This document shows positions 1-10,282 of a stretch of DNA of 59,430 nt, one piece after another. Made by a program: the position numbers and the translations under genes. A model generated the notes under the pieces. It had not been told where the DNA came from. It worked only from the letters and a program-made list of their open reading frames with translations, and did no database searches. The stretch's first letter is position 1. Every line of letters begins with the position of its first letter. The stretch is from an uncultured Eggerthellaceae bacterium (GTDB lineage: Bacteria; Actinomycetota; Coriobacteriia; Coriobacteriales; Eggerthellaceae), in NCBI GenBank assembly GCA_910589125.1, contig CAJURX010000013.1, forward strand, positions 1 to 59,430. Reading direction: 5' to 3'.

Positions 1-84
1 GATCAGTGGATGCTCTGCGGCTCGGTCGCCGCAGGTGCTGCGCTTCTCGGCACGGCATGCGTTGCGCTCTGCAGGTTCAAGTAG
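1..84 (+). CDS. C-terminal tail of a membrane-anchored protein (partial)
   Basis: Frame 1 stays open from the left edge to a TAG at 82-84 and gives 27 residues. These are a run of Ala/Gly/Leu/Val/Cys followed by a short basic end (CRFK). A hydrophobic segment plus positive tail at the extreme C-terminus is typical of a last membrane helix or of the anchor of a surface protein. No LPXTG-like motif lies in the visible part, so the family cannot be named. A small hairpin follows directly, which supports a gene end here. The reading frame is the only strong evidence. Confidence 0.45.
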   Translation, partial: DQWMLCGSVAAGAALLGTACVALCRFK

Positions 85-105
85 CCGCTGCGACAGCGGT
101 TCCCC
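85..105 (+). terminator. Small hairpin, possible terminator
   Basis: CCGCTG (85-90) and CAGCGG (94-99) form a 6-bp stem around a CGA loop. TTCCCCTT follows. It sits one base after the TAG of the left-edge fragment. The stem is short and the T-rich tail is imperfect. Confidence 0.35.
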
Positions 106-135
106 TTCTTTGGGCAGATATCTTCGCCCGCCCTC

Positions 136-163
136 TTGCGAATGCGTCGATATGCGCTACAAT
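136..163 (+). promoter_or_regulatory. Sigma-70-like promoter for the MFS-CBS gene
   Basis: A -35-like TTGCGA (136-141) and a -10-like TACAAT (158-163) are 16 bp apart. They lie about 65 bp before the chosen ATG at 229, with nothing coding between. The -10 matches the consensus at five of six bases, the -35 less well. Confidence 0.5.
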
Positions 164-228
164 CGCCTGTTCTAAAAGGACATAGAGCGTATTCGATCTC
201 AGAAAAGCAAAAGAGGGGCGAACTGAAT

Positions 229-2226
229 ATGGCTTTAGGTGTAGACAGGAAAGACCTTGTCATGGTCGGCGTGCTGCTCTCTGGCACGCTTCTGGCGGTG
301 CTCAATCTGACGCTGCTCTCTCCGGCGCTGCCGGCGATCATGGGCTCGCTGGATGTGGATGCCACGACGGTGCAGTGGCTCACGAGCGGCTATTCGCTGG
401 TGGAGGCGGTCGTCATCCCGCTCTCCGCATACCTGATCGGGCGCTTCACCACGCGACAGCTCTTCATCAGCTTCCTGTGCGTGTTCATGGTGGGCTCTCT
501 GGCGGCCGCACTGGCACCGGTGTTCCCCGTGCTCTTGCTCGGGCGCATCCTCCAGGCGGTCTGCACGGGCGCCATCATGCCCATGGTGTTCACGGTCATC
601 CTGCTCGTGTTCCCGCGCGAGATGCGCGGCACTGCCATGGGCGTCATCGGCCTCATCATCGGCTTCGCGCCGGCAGTCGGCCCTTCGCTTGCGGGCCTGC
701 TCGTGGATTCGGTCGGCTGGCGGTGGCTGTTCGGCATCGTGTTCGCCCTGTCTGTCGTGGTCATCGTGCTCGCGGTGTTCACGCTCAAGAACTACGGTGA
801 CTTCAAGCGCAGCCGCTTCGATGTGCCGTCGGTGGTGCTCTCCACGTGTGGTCTGGTCTGCCTGCTCTATGGGCTGTCTACCTTCGCATCCACGTCGAAC
901 ATGGTCCTCACGGTAGGCTTGATCGTAGCGGGCCTCATCCTCATGGGGATATATGTGCGCCGTCAGCTCACGATGCCCGAGCCCATGCTCAAGGTGGGCA
1001 TCCTCAGCACGCGCAAGTACGCCATCTCGGTCATCATCATCGTCACGGTGCAGGCGGCTCTCATGGGCACCGGTGTCATCACGCCGCTCTACATCCAAGG
1101 CGTGCGCGGGTACTCCGCCACCATGTCCGGCGTTGCCATGCTCCCAGGTGCGGTCATCGGCGCGTTCATGGGCCTGGTGAGCGGGCGCCTGTTCGACCGC
1201 TTCGGTGCCAAGCGCATCGTGGTGCCGGGAGCGCTCGTCGCGCTGGCGGGTGCGGGGTGCCTGGTGGCCTTGGGGATGGATTCCGGCTTCGTGTTCATCA
1301 TGCTGTCCTACACGGTGCTCATGGTGGGCCTCCAGTTCACCATGACGCCGCTCAACACCTGGGGCGTCAACTCCTTGGACAACTCCGTCTTGCAGCATGC
1401 CCAAGGGCTCTCGAACACCCTCAACCAGGTTGCCGCCAGTGTTGGCACGGCGCTGCTCGTCTCCATATCGGCGCTCTCGCCCTTGCTGGTGCCCGATGCG
1501 CCACCCGTTGAGCAAGCATTCACGGGATACCACATGGCGTATACGGCAACGGCCATCCTCATGGCGGTCGCGGTGCTGATCATCGTGCTGTTCGTGAGCG
1601 ACAAGGAGAAGCGCGCGAAGGGTGCGGCCACAGCACAGGAGGCGTCAGATGCGCTGCCCGATTATGCGGCTGGCCTTGATGGCGTGACCGTGGATGCCCG
1701 CGCAGATGAGCCGAAGATCGAGCTTCTGGGAGGCACTATCGGCACGAAGGTGCGGGATGCCATGAATGCGAGCCCGGTCTGCGCGTCCTCCACCATGCCC
1801 ATGCGCGAGGTCATCCGCCTGATGTCGTGCACGGATTCGAGCGGGCTGCCCATCGTGGACGGTGAGGGGAGCTTGGTCGGGTTCATCTCCGATGGGGATG
1901 TGGCGAATTACCTGGGTCGCCATGACATATCGGTGATCGATACGACGCTCAACCTGTATCGGTTCGTGGATGACTCGCCCCTCAAGGGACGGTTGCTCGG
2001 CTTGCTCGATCTGAACGTCATGGGCATCGCCACCAAGAAGGTCATCTCCGTGGATGCGGACCTGGCCATCGACGATGCCTGCCGCGTTCTGGCGGAGCGC
2101 CGCATCAAGAAGGTCCCTGTTGTGAGCGAAGGTCGCTTGGTGGGCACGCTCTCGCGCCGGGATATCATGCGCAGCTTGGCAGAGATCGTGGATGCGATGG
2201 AGGAGCAGGGCAAGGAGCGCAGCTAG
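229..2226 (+). CDS. MFS drug transporter (DHA2/EmrB-QacA type) fused to a C-terminal CBS-domain pair
   Basis: 665 aa. Residues ~1-465 are strongly hydrophobic with about 14 membrane segments and the sequence character of DHA2 proton-driven multidrug exporters (early LSPALP; WRWLFGIVF after the fifth segment). After a ~40-residue linker come two CBS domains, ~505-560 (VRDAMNASPV...GFISDGDVANYL) and ~597-655 (VMGIATKKVI...GTLSRRDIMR). CBS pairs commonly bind adenine nucleotides, so a cytosolic gate or sensor on an exporter is an inference. ATG 229 was chosen over an in-frame ATG at 136 because AGAGGGG precedes it at normal spacing and a promoter lies over the upstream extension. The gene ends convergently with mazG. 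Confidence 0.88.
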   Translation: MALGVDRKDLVMVGVLLSGTLLAVLNLTLLSPALPAIMGSLDVDATTVQWLTSGYSLVEAVVIPLSAYLIGRFTTRQLFISFLCVFMVGSLAAALAPVFPVLLLGRILQAVCTGAIMPMVFTVILLVFPREMRGTAMGVIGLIIGFAPAVGPSLAGLLVDSVGWRWLFGIVFALSVVVIVLAVFTLKNYGDFKRSRFDVPSVVLSTCGLVCLLYGLSTFASTSNMVLTVGLIVAGLILMGIYVRRQLTMPEPMLKVGILSTRKYAISVIIIVTVQAALMGTGVITPLYIQGVRGYSATMSGVAMLPGAVIGAFMGLVSGRLFDRFGAKRIVVPGALVALAGAGCLVALGMDSGFVFIMLSYTVLMVGLQFTMTPLNTWGVNSLDNSVLQHAQGLSNTLNQVAASVGTALLVSISALSPLLVPDAPPVEQAFTGYHMAYTATAILMAVAVLIIVLFVSDKEKRAKGAATAQEASDALPDYAAGLDGVTVDARADEPKIELLGGTIGTKVRDAMNASPVCASSTMPMREVIRLMSCTDSSGLPIVDGEGSLVGFISDGDVANYLGRHDISVIDTTLNLYRFVDDSPLKGRLLGLLDLNVMGIATKKVISVDADLAIDDACRVLAERRIKKVPVVSEGRLVGTLSRRDIMRSLAEIVDAMEEQGKERS

Positions 2227-2304
2227 CGCGGGTTGGCGTTGCGTTGCTTAGCTGCGCGTTTCGTCGGATGCGTGTGCTCGATCCCTCCGGAGCGCGCAGC
2301 TGCG

Positions 2305-3153
2305 TCACTTCGCCGCTTGCCAGAGCCCTTCCAGCGCCTTCATATCCATGTCGGCGAGTTCGGTGTCCGCGTCCCTGGCTGCTGCCTCCATGGAAGCCCA
2401 CCGCGTGCGGAACTTGCGGCAGGTGGCGCGCAGCGCATTCTCTGAGCTGATGCCCATCTTGCGCGCTACGTTCACGAGGCTGAAGAGCACATCTCCCATC
2501 TCCTCCTCTACGCACGCTGCCTGCGGAGCATCGTGGAGGATGCGGCCCTCATCGTCCTTGGGTGCGCTCTCGTATGCTTCGTGCAGCTCACCCATCTCCT
2601 CGCGGACCTTCTCCCATACATCCGCCACGGTCTCCCACTCGAATCCGACAGCGGCTGCCTTGCGGGATATCTTCTGCGCTTGGGTGAGCGCGGGGAGCCC
2701 CGTGGGCACCCCATCCAGCATGCTCGCGGGCATGCTGGGCTCACCCTCTCCTGTGGCCTCCTTCTCTGAGAGCTTGATCTTGTCCCAGAGCGTTATCACC
2801 TCGTTCGCGCTCCCGGCCGCAGCGTCACCGAACACGTGGGGGTGCCTGCGGATCATCTTGGCGTTGATGTCCTCGCATACATCATCGATGGTGAACTCGC
2901 CCGCATCGGCGGCGATCTGGCTTTGCAGCACCACCTGCAAGAGCACATCTCCCAGCTCTTCCCTTAGATGGGCTATGTCGTCGGATTCGATGGCATCGAC
3001 CGCCTCATAGGCCTCTTCGATCATGTTGGGTGCGATGGACGCGTGCGTCTGCTCGCGGTCCCAGGGGCACCCGCCCGGTGCGCGCAGAGCGGCTATGGTG
3101 GCGGCGAATGCGTCGAATGCAGGGTGTGGGGCAGGTTGGGTGATATCCGGCAT
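2305..3153 (-). CDS. mazG: Nucleoside triphosphate pyrophosphohydrolase MazG
   Basis: 282 aa with two MazG helical domains. The first carries EEAYE at ~46-50 and REELGD at ~64-69, the acidic Mg-binding set. The second has REEMGEL and EEEMGD around 190-245. MazG hydrolyses NTPs and dNTPs to monophosphate and pyrophosphate, cleaning the nucleotide pool and affecting stringent-response alarmones; it acts in the cytoplasm. The start is ATG 3153 with AAAGGGAGA a few bases upstream. The length fits the two-domain form. It is convergent with the MFS-CBS gene and divergent from the AarF-like gene. No clear terminator is seen in the 78-bp gap 2227-2304. Confidence 0.93.
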   Translation of the reverse strand: MPDITQPAPHPAFDAFAATIAALRAPGGCPWDREQTHASIAPNMIEEAYEAVDAIESDDIAHLREELGDVLLQVVLQSQIAADAGEFTIDDVCEDINAKMIRRHPHVFGDAAAGSANEVITLWDKIKLSEKEATGEGEPSMPASMLDGVPTGLPALTQAQKISRKAAAVGFEWETVADVWEKVREEMGELHEAYESAPKDDEGRILHDAPQAACVEEEMGDVLFSLVNVARKMGISSENALRATCRKFRTRWASMEAAARDADTELADMDMKALEGLWQAAK

Positions 3154-3323
3154 GGTCTCCCTTTCGTCAGCTGTCGCGATTCTATCTCATACGGCCGCGT
3201 TACAGCAGCCAGGTGCAGAGCGCGTGAGGGGATCGCTTGGGTAGAATCGAGGGCAATGTGGGTGCATGGGGTAGGCGCAGAAGCGAGCGTTGAGCGCATG
3301 GCAGCGAAGAGGGGAGGGCCGGC

Positions 3324-4970
3324 ATGGCCACATGGCAGGAGTTCTACAAGGTGGCACGGCTGTCCTGGGGCGACAAGACCTCTGGGCGCCGGGTGCGCCA
3401 GATCATCTCGGTGCTCAGGCGCTATGACGTGTTGCATGACCTGACGCCGCAGAAGGCCGTCGCCGTGCTGGAAGCGCTCGGCCCCACGTATGTGAAGATC
3501 GGGCAGATGGCCTCCACGCGCTCGGATATCCTGCCGAAGGCGTATTGCGAGGAGTTCGAGAAGCTGCACGCGGATGTATCTCCCATGCCGTTCTTCCAGG
3601 TGCTCAGCTGCATCGATCGCTCGTATGGACATAGCTGGGAGGAGACGTTCCTCTCCATAGATCCCAAGCCCTTGGGCTCTGCCTCCATCGCGCAGGTGCA
3701 TCGAGCCGTCCTGCTGGATGGGTCGGTCGTGGCCGTGAAGGTGCGCCGACCGGGGATCGTGGAGGAGATGTCCGAGGACATCGCGCTCATGCGACGCGTG
3801 CTGGCAACGGCTGAGTTCGTGGACAGCAGGCATGAGACGCTGCTCCTGAACTTCGACAATCTCTTGGACGAGCTTGAGCGCACGACCAAGGAAGAGCTCG
3901 ACTTCCGCGTGGAGCTGGACAATCTCATCCGCTTCCATGCGCAGATCATGGGGCAGGAGGGCGTGTCATCTCCCATCCCGTATCCACAGGCATCGAATGA
4001 GTCGGTGCTGGTCATGCAGTATGTGCAGGGCGTGCAGGTGGATGACATCGCGACGCTCAAGGCTGAGGGCGATGACCTGGATAGGCTTGCCTATCGCATC
4101 ATGCAAAGCTATATCTCCCAAGTGCTGGACGACGGATTCTTCCATGCCGATCCGCATCCGGGCAACATCATCATCAAGGGCAAGGGGATCATCTGGATCG
4201 ACCTGGGGATGACCGGCGAGCTCAGTCCCAGCCAACGCCAGCTCGTCGGGCAGATGTTCCGCTCCATCACCTCGAATGACCCGTATCTGCTCATGCAGTC
4301 GGTGCTGGGGATATCGAAGAAGAACGGGCCTGTGGACCACGGTGCGCTCCTTGAGGAGCTATCGGTGCTGTTGGATAAGTACGGCTCATCCAACCTCTCC
4401 GACATCAACATCGGGGACGCCATGGGTGAGATGGTGGAGGTGATCCGAGGGCAGAACCTCATCATGGCGCCGGCGGTCACCATGCTCGTGCGTGGCGTGG
4501 TCACGCTCGAGGGCGTGATGGAGCACTTGGCCCCGTCGCTCAATGTGCTGCAGATCGTCTCGGAGCATGTGATCGTCCAGTCGCTGAGCCCTGAGCACCT
4601 TGAGATGCGCGCCCTTGAGATGCTCACGTCCACAGCGGAGTCCGCAGAGGCGCTCGTGAAGCTCCCTCGTCAGATGTCGAATACCTTGGACATGCTCGAT
4701 CGGGGCGAGATAGCGCTCAAGGGGAGCATAGATGCGTCCACCGATGTGCTGGCTACCGTGCATGCGTCGGTGGGGCGCCTCTCGTTGGCGCTCATCTCCA
4801 TGGGGCTGTTCTTGGGCTCCTCCATCCTCTGCACCACGAACATGGAGCCGCGCCTGCTGGAGGTGCCCGTGCTCGGGGTCCTGGGCTACATCGGCGCATT
4901 CGTGCTGGGCGTGTACGTGATCGTGCAGACCTTCCGCACGCGCCACTTCCTGAAAGAGGGAAGGAAGTAG
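3324..4970 (+). CDS. ABC1/AarF/UbiB-family atypical kinase
   Basis: 548 aa. Shows the ADCK/UbiB set: KxGQ-type motif (YVKIGQMASTR, ~53-63), the modified Ala-rich loop (PLGSASIAQVH, ~113-123), the VKVRRPG lysine, and the HADPHPGN...DLGM catalytic/metal-binding segment near 270-293. Two C-terminal membrane helices (~488-537) match UbiB architecture. Family members are linked to quinone biosynthesis and lipid homeostasis. In an anaerobe the partner would be menaquinone or another isoprenoid, which is inference. ATG 3324 follows a strong GGGAGGG. It is divergent from mazG across 170 bp. Confidence 0.9.
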   Translation: MATWQEFYKVARLSWGDKTSGRRVRQIISVLRRYDVLHDLTPQKAVAVLEALGPTYVKIGQMASTRSDILPKAYCEEFEKLHADVSPMPFFQVLSCIDRSYGHSWEETFLSIDPKPLGSASIAQVHRAVLLDGSVVAVKVRRPGIVEEMSEDIALMRRVLATAEFVDSRHETLLLNFDNLLDELERTTKEELDFRVELDNLIRFHAQIMGQEGVSSPIPYPQASNESVLVMQYVQGVQVDDIATLKAEGDDLDRLAYRIMQSYISQVLDDGFFHADPHPGNIIIKGKGIIWIDLGMTGELSPSQRQLVGQMFRSITSNDPYLLMQSVLGISKKNGPVDHGALLEELSVLLDKYGSSNLSDINIGDAMGEMVEVIRGQNLIMAPAVTMLVRGVVTLEGVMEHLAPSLNVLQIVSEHVIVQSLSPEHLEMRALEMLTSTAESAEALVKLPRQMSNTLDMLDRGEIALKGSIDASTDVLATVHASVGRLSLALISMGLFLGSSILCTTNMEPRLLEVPVLGVLGYIGAFVLGVYVIVQTFRTRHFLKEGRK

Positions 4971-5088
4971 GAGGAGGCAGCGGGGCCGCAGGTTCGCCAT
5001 GCCAAGTCAGATGCCATGTTCTTGGAAGCGGCATCCTGAAACCTGATACCATGAGCGGATTGCAAGCCAAGGCGAAAGCAGGTCATCC

Positions 5089-5931
5089 TTGTTCACGATC
5101 GGTTGCCATCTGTCCTCCTCGAAAGGCTATGCGCACATGGCCGATGCGGCTGCTTCCATCGGCGCGAACACCTTCCAGTTCTTCACGCGCAACCCGCGCG
5201 GAGGTCGGGCGAAGGACATCGATCCGGCAGATGCGGCGGCGTTCGCATCGAAGGCCGACGCTGCTGGCATCTCGACCATCTTGGCTCACGCGCCCTACAC
5301 GCTCAATCCTGCGGCAGCAAAGCCCGAGACGCGCGACTTCGCACTCATGACGCTCGCGGATGATCTGGACCGCATGGAGGCCACTCCGCATCAGCTCTAT
5401 AACATGCATCCGGGCGCTCATGTGAAGCAGGGTGCGGATGTGGGCATCCAGAAGATCTCAGATGCCATCAACCAGGTCCTCAAGCCCGAGCACACCACCA
5501 CGCTCCTGTTGGAGACCATGGCGGGCAAGGGCACTGAGATCGGAGGCACCTTCGAGGAGCTGGCGCAGATCATCTCGCGCATAGAGCTCTCGGACAAGGT
5601 GGGCATCTGCTTGGACACATGCCATGTTTGGGATGGCGGCTATGACATCGTGGGGGACCTGGATGGCGTGCTCGAGCGCTTCGACCAGACGATCGGGCTC
5701 GGGCGCTTGCGGGCCATCCACATCAATGATTCCAAGAACCCCATGGGGGCGCACAAGGATCGCCATGAGGTCATCGGTGGCGGCCACATCGGCCTTCAGG
5801 GCATCGCAGCGGTGACCGCGCATCCGGCTTTGCGAGACCTTCCCTTCTTCTTGGAGACGCCGCATGAGGATATCGCGGAATACGGCGAGGAGATCTTGGC
5901 CATCAAGGCGGCAAGGGAGGGCATGCTCTGA
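5089..5931 (+). CDS. nfo: Deoxyribonuclease IV / AP endonuclease
   Basis: 280 aa, standard length for Nfo. It cleaves 5' of abasic sites in base-excision repair using three metals. The TIM-barrel metal ligands are visible: NMHPGAH, LLLETMAGKGTEIGGT, CLDTCHVWDGGYD, HINDSKNP...HKDRHEVIGGGHIG and a final LETPHED. The start is TTG at 5089 (FTIGCHLSSSKG); no ATG lies near, and an AGCAGG-like site is upstream. It opens a tight run of four genes: the next ORF starts 1 base after its stop, then come an ATGA overlap and an 11-base overlap. This argues for one transcript 5089-8686. Confidence 0.94.
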   Translation: MFTIGCHLSSSKGYAHMADAAASIGANTFQFFTRNPRGGRAKDIDPADAAAFASKADAAGISTILAHAPYTLNPAAAKPETRDFALMTLADDLDRMEATPHQLYNMHPGAHVKQGADVGIQKISDAINQVLKPEHTTTLLLETMAGKGTEIGGTFEELAQIISRIELSDKVGICLDTCHVWDGGYDIVGDLDGVLERFDQTIGLGRLRAIHINDSKNPMGAHKDRHEVIGGGHIGLQGIAAVTAHPALRDLPFFLETPHEDIAEYGEEILAIKAAREGML

Positions 5932-5932
5932 T

Positions 5933-6406
5933 ATGACATCGCACGACGGCAAGAAGGTCCGCATCCTATTCGTCTGCCACGGCAACATCTGCCGCTCTCC
6001 CATGGCTGAATTCGTGCTGCGCGACATGGTGCGCAAGCGCGGGTCGGAGGATGGCTTCCATATCGAATCGGCTGCGACCACCGATGAGGAAGTGGGGAAT
6101 CCCGTGCATCATGGGACGGTCCGACGCCTCGCTCGCGAGGGCATCAGCTGTGACGGGAAGCATGCGCGTCGCATCACGCGCGCGGACTATGGCGTATTCG
6201 ATGTCATCATCGGCATGGATGAGGAGAACATGCGCGACATGATGCGCGCCTGGGCGCACGACCCAGAGGGCAAGGTGCACAAGATGATGGAATTCGCTGG
6301 CATGGACCGAGATGTAGCCGATCCATGGTACACAGGTGACTTCGAGGCCACCTTCGATGACATCCATGACGGATGCGTGGGCCTCCTTGGGTGGTTGGGC
6401 GCATGA
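5933..6406 (+). CDS. Low-molecular-weight protein tyrosine phosphatase
   Basis: 157 aa, the usual length. The P-loop CHGNICRS (~16-23) is the C-x5-R-S signature, with Cys as the nucleophile. DPWYTGDFEATFDD near residue 125 supplies the general-acid Asp. Substrates in bacteria are tyrosine kinases, other phosphoproteins or phosphoarginine; none can be read here. ATG 5933 is 1 base beyond the nfo stop, and the stop overlaps the next start as ATGA. An arsenate reductase reading is less likely because only the LMW-PTP signature is seen. Confidence 0.92.
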   Translation: MTSHDGKKVRILFVCHGNICRSPMAEFVLRDMVRKRGSEDGFHIESAATTDEEVGNPVHHGTVRRLAREGISCDGKHARRITRADYGVFDVIIGMDEENMRDMMRAWAHDPEGKVHKMMEFAGMDRDVADPWYTGDFEATFDDIHDGCVGLLGWLGA

Positions 6407-7750
6407 ATCAGATAACGTGCCCGAAGTGCGGGACCGCCTTCACGGTGGATGAGACGGATTACGCGGATATCGCTCGCCAGGTGAGGGATGCGGAGTTCAA
6501 CGAATCGGTCGCTGAGGCCGTGTCCAACCGAGAGGATGCGCTCCGTGCGAAGATGGAGCTCGCCCTTGCGGAGAAGGACCAGGAGGTCGCCAAGCTCTCA
6601 GAGCGTCTCAAGTCCGTGAACGATGCCCATGAGGCTCAAGCGGCTGCGGAGGCGGCTCGGCATGAGGCGGAGCTCGCTCGCGTGAAGAGCGCGTTCGAAG
6701 CGGATGCCAGCAAGCATGAGGCTCAGCTGGAGAAGCTGCGCCTTGAGCATGAGGCGGATGCGAGCAAGCTCGCGGCGAAGGCGGATCAAGTGCGCTTGGA
6801 GTTCGAGGCGCAGGCCGCGAAGCAGGCGGCTGAGGCTGAGCGTGCGCGCCTGGCTATGAAGGAGGATGCTGACCGCGCGCTTCGGAGCAAGGACGACATC
6901 ATCGCACAGCGCGAGGCGGAGTTGCGGGGCAAGGATGAGATGATCGCCCTGCGCGAGCGCGAGATACAGGACATGCATGACATGCGCAATCGCCTCTCGG
7001 TGAAGCTTCTGGGCGAGAGCCTTGAGCAGCACTGCGAGATCGCATTCAACCAGCTTCGCGCGACGGCGTTCCGCACCTCGGAGTTCGGCAAGGACAACGA
7101 GGCCGTCGATGGCACGAAGGGCGACTACATCTTCCGTGAGCGGACCGAGCATGGGGCAGAGCTCATCTCCATCATGTTCGAGATGAAGACGGAATCCGAG
7201 CTGTCCAAGTCCACGAGCAAGCGGACGAACGAGAGCCATTTGCGGAAGCTCGATGAGGATAGGCGCAAGAAGGGATGCGAATACGCCGTGCTCGTGTCCA
7301 CGCTGGAATCCGACAGCGAGCTCTACAACCAGGGGATCGTGGATGTGTCGCACCTCTATCCCAAGATGTTCGTGATCCGGCCGCAGTTCTTCATCCCGCT
7401 CATATCGCTTCTGCGCAACGCGGCGCTCGATTCTGCGCAGTACAAGGACGAGCTCGAGCTCCAGCGCCAGCAGGACATCGACGTCTCCAACTTCGAAGCG
7501 CAGCTCATGGACTTCAAGGACAAGTTCGGGCGCAACTATCGACTGGCGTCTGAGAAGTTCGCGAAGGCCATCTCGGAGATAGACAAGACCATCGAGCATC
7601 TGACGAAGGTGAAGGAACAGCTCCTTGGCAGCGAGCGCAACTTGGAGCTCGCCAACAAGAAGGCCGAAGGGCTCACTGTGAAGAAGCTCACCTACAAGAA
7701 CCCGACCATGCGAGAGAAGTTCAAGGAACTGGAAGAGGGGAAGGATCAAG

Positions 7751-7761
<11 letters not shown>
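6403..7761 (+). CDS. DUF2130 protein with zinc ribbon and coiled coil
   Basis: 452 aa. N-terminal CPKCGTAF (a two-Cys zinc-ribbon half), then ~25-200 is a long Ala/Glu/Lys coiled coil, then the conserved DUF2130 core (~205-350: SLEQHCEIAFNQLR, GDYIFRE, FEMKTESE, YAVLVSTLESDSELYNQGIVDVS). A second helical region closes the protein. The core resembles restriction-endonuclease-like folds (Asp ... Glu-x-Lys in FEMK); that is inference. ATGA overlap with the phosphatase gene and an 11-base overlap with cysE. Its function is unknown; the shared operon with nfo is compatible with a nucleic-acid role. Confidence 0.8.
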
Positions 7762-8686
<925 letters not shown>

Positions 8687-8731
8687 GGCTCAGGTCTCAG
8701 AGCGAAGAGCATCTCCGATGCATGAAGCGTG

Positions 8732-8763
8732 AGAGAGCCCCCAAGGATCCTTGGGGGCTCTCT
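8732..8763. terminator. Bidirectional terminator, perfect 32-bp palindrome
   Basis: A perfect inverted repeat centred at 8747/8748, with arms built on AGAGAGCCCCCAAGGA and a GGATCC centre. It lies between the convergent cysE and map genes, and each side ends in a short T-rich (TCTT) or A-rich stretch. Position and symmetry suit a terminator for both strands. Confidence 0.8.
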
Positions 8764-8824
8764 TGGATATGGTCAGTGCGAAGCTTCGGCTGCTCATGCA
8801 AGCGAGAGCCAAGGGTGTGAGCAG

Positions 8825-9709
8825 CTACCAGCTGATGAGCTCGTAGCCGTCCTCGGTCACCACCACCTGCACTTCCCACTGTGCGGTGGGGAGACCGTCT
8901 TTGGTGCGCACGGTCCAGCCGTTCGGGTCGGACATGTCGATCTTGTGCTTGCCCATGTTGATCATGGGCTCGATGGTGAACATCAATCCGGGCACGAGCA
9001 CCCAGCCTGTTCCTGGGCGCGTGACGAAGCTGACGAAAGGCTCCTCATGGAAGTCCAGCCCGATCCCATGCCCGCCGAATTCGCGCACGACGGAATATCC
9101 GTGCTGCCTCGCGTAGTCATTGATGACGGCACCTACATCGCCCAGGTGCCCCCACGGCTTCACCTGCTCAAGGCCGAGCTGGACAGCCTCCTTCGTGGCA
9201 TCCACGAGGCGACGCACATCATCTGCGACGTCTCCGATGCAGAACATGCGCGACGAATCAGAGTAGTAGCCGTCCAGGATTGTGGAGCAGTCCACATTCA
9301 CGATGTCCCCGCTCTTGAGCGTCTCGTGTGGATCGGGGATGCCATGGCAGACCACGTCGTTCACGGAGGTGCATACGCTCTTCGGGAAGCCCTCGTAATC
9401 AAGGGGCGCGGGGATGGCCCCATGCCCCACGGTGTAGTCGTGGACCCACGCGTCGATCTCAGCGGTGGTGGTGCCCACTCCGATGCGCTCGGCCACGAGG
9501 TCCAGGACGCCCACGTTCACCTGCGCGCTCCTCTTGATGGCCTCGATCTCAGAAGGGGTCTTGAGCAGCGCGCGAGGCGGGACGCTCTCGCCCGCCTCGG
9601 CTAGCTTCTGGAGCCTCTCATCGAACTCCAGATGGCATTTCTTGTACTTCTTCCCGCTACCGCACCAACATTCGTCATTGCGGCCCAATTCGATATCTCC
9701 GTCGTACAT
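8825..9709 (-). CDS. map: Methionine aminopeptidase, type I, with N-terminal SEC-C zinc motif
   Basis: 294 aa. An N-terminal SEC-C motif (CWCGSGKKYKKCH, ~16-28) precedes a complete pita-bread MetAP. Metal ligands appear in order: DIVNVDCSTILDGYYSDSSR (two Asp), GHGIGLDFHEEP (His) and the C-terminal TIEP and QWEVQVVV (two Glu). It removes the initiator Met from nascent chains; the SEC-C extension is the type Ic form thought to help at the ribosome. ATG 9709 has GGAAGG just upstream. It lies 15 bp downstream of the HdeD-like gene, so the two are probably cotranscribed. Confidence 0.95.
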   Translation of the reverse strand: MYDGDIELGRNDECWCGSGKKYKKCHLEFDERLQKLAEAGESVPPRALLKTPSEIEAIKRSAQVNVGVLDLVAERIGVGTTTAEIDAWVHDYTVGHGAIPAPLDYEGFPKSVCTSVNDVVCHGIPDPHETLKSGDIVNVDCSTILDGYYSDSSRMFCIGDVADDVRRLVDATKEAVQLGLEQVKPWGHLGDVGAVINDYARQHGYSVVREFGGHGIGLDFHEEPFVSFVTRPGTGWVLVPGLMFTIEPMINMGKHKIDMSDPNGWTVRTKDGLPTAQWEVQVVVTEDGYELISW

Positions 9710-9724
9710 AGCGCCTTCCGTACA

Positions 9725-10282
9725 TCACAGGTAGTTGATCTGGTTCGGCGCGGTCACGCCGAGCACAGACATGGTAACACCCCTCATCATCAGGAAGACG
9801 CCCAAATAGATGGCGAAGAAGGCAGGGTTCAGCAGGAAGAAGATGCCGCAGATGATGGAGACGATGCCGTTGGCCACCATCCAGCCCCATCCGCTGCCGA
9901 CCAGAGAGCGCATCCCGAATCCAGCAGCGATGGCGAAGCCGCCATAGACGATGACGAAGCAGCCCACCATGATGGTGATGACGCCCGCAGCCACGACAGG
10001 GTGCACCAAGAACATGATGCCCAGGATGAGGTCGCAGATGCCATTGACCAGGGTCCATCCGGCACCGCTGACCGTCTTGCGCATGCGCCACCAGGCCACG
10101 ACGTTGAACACGGCAGCCACCAGGAGCCCCACGCCTGCGATCTGGGCCAGCATCACCAGCGAGAGCCCGGGCCAGAGGAGCACGATCGCACCTGCGAGAG
10201 CCACTAGTATCCCGATGATGATCGCACCCCAATCCACTGAGGAGCGCTCCTTCATGGTTCCGTGCGAGGTATGTGCAGACAT
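9725..10282 (-). CDS. HdeD/DUF308-family membrane protein
   Basis: 185 aa with six hydrophobic segments in three pairs, the DUF308 pattern: repeats of ...GILVALAGAIVLLWPG..., ...NGICDLILGIMFLVHP... and ...NGIVSIICGIFFLLNP. HdeD in enterobacteria is tied to acid resistance; the role here is unknown. ATG 10282 is used; an internal ATG eight codons later (MKERSSVDWG) is also possible because the ribosome-binding site for the first is weak. It precedes map on the same strand. Confidence 0.8.
   Translation of the reverse strand: MSAHTSHGTMKERSSVDWGAIIIGILVALAGAIVLLWPGLSLVMLAQIAGVGLLVAAVFNVVAWWRMRKTVSGAGWTLVNGICDLILGIMFLVHPVVAAGVITIMVGCFVIVYGGFAIAAGFGMRSLVGSGWGWMVANGIVSIICGIFFLLNPAFFAIYLGVFLMMRGVTMSVLGVTAPNQINYL

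Noticed and set aside
3..383. 126-codon minus-strand frame at the left edge
   Set aside because: Ser-rich, without a domain, and antisense to the MFS gene start and its promoter.
8825..9604. Plus-strand frame opposite the methionine aminopeptidase gene
   Set aside because: His/Val-rich shadow; all aminopeptidase metal ligands are in the minus frame.
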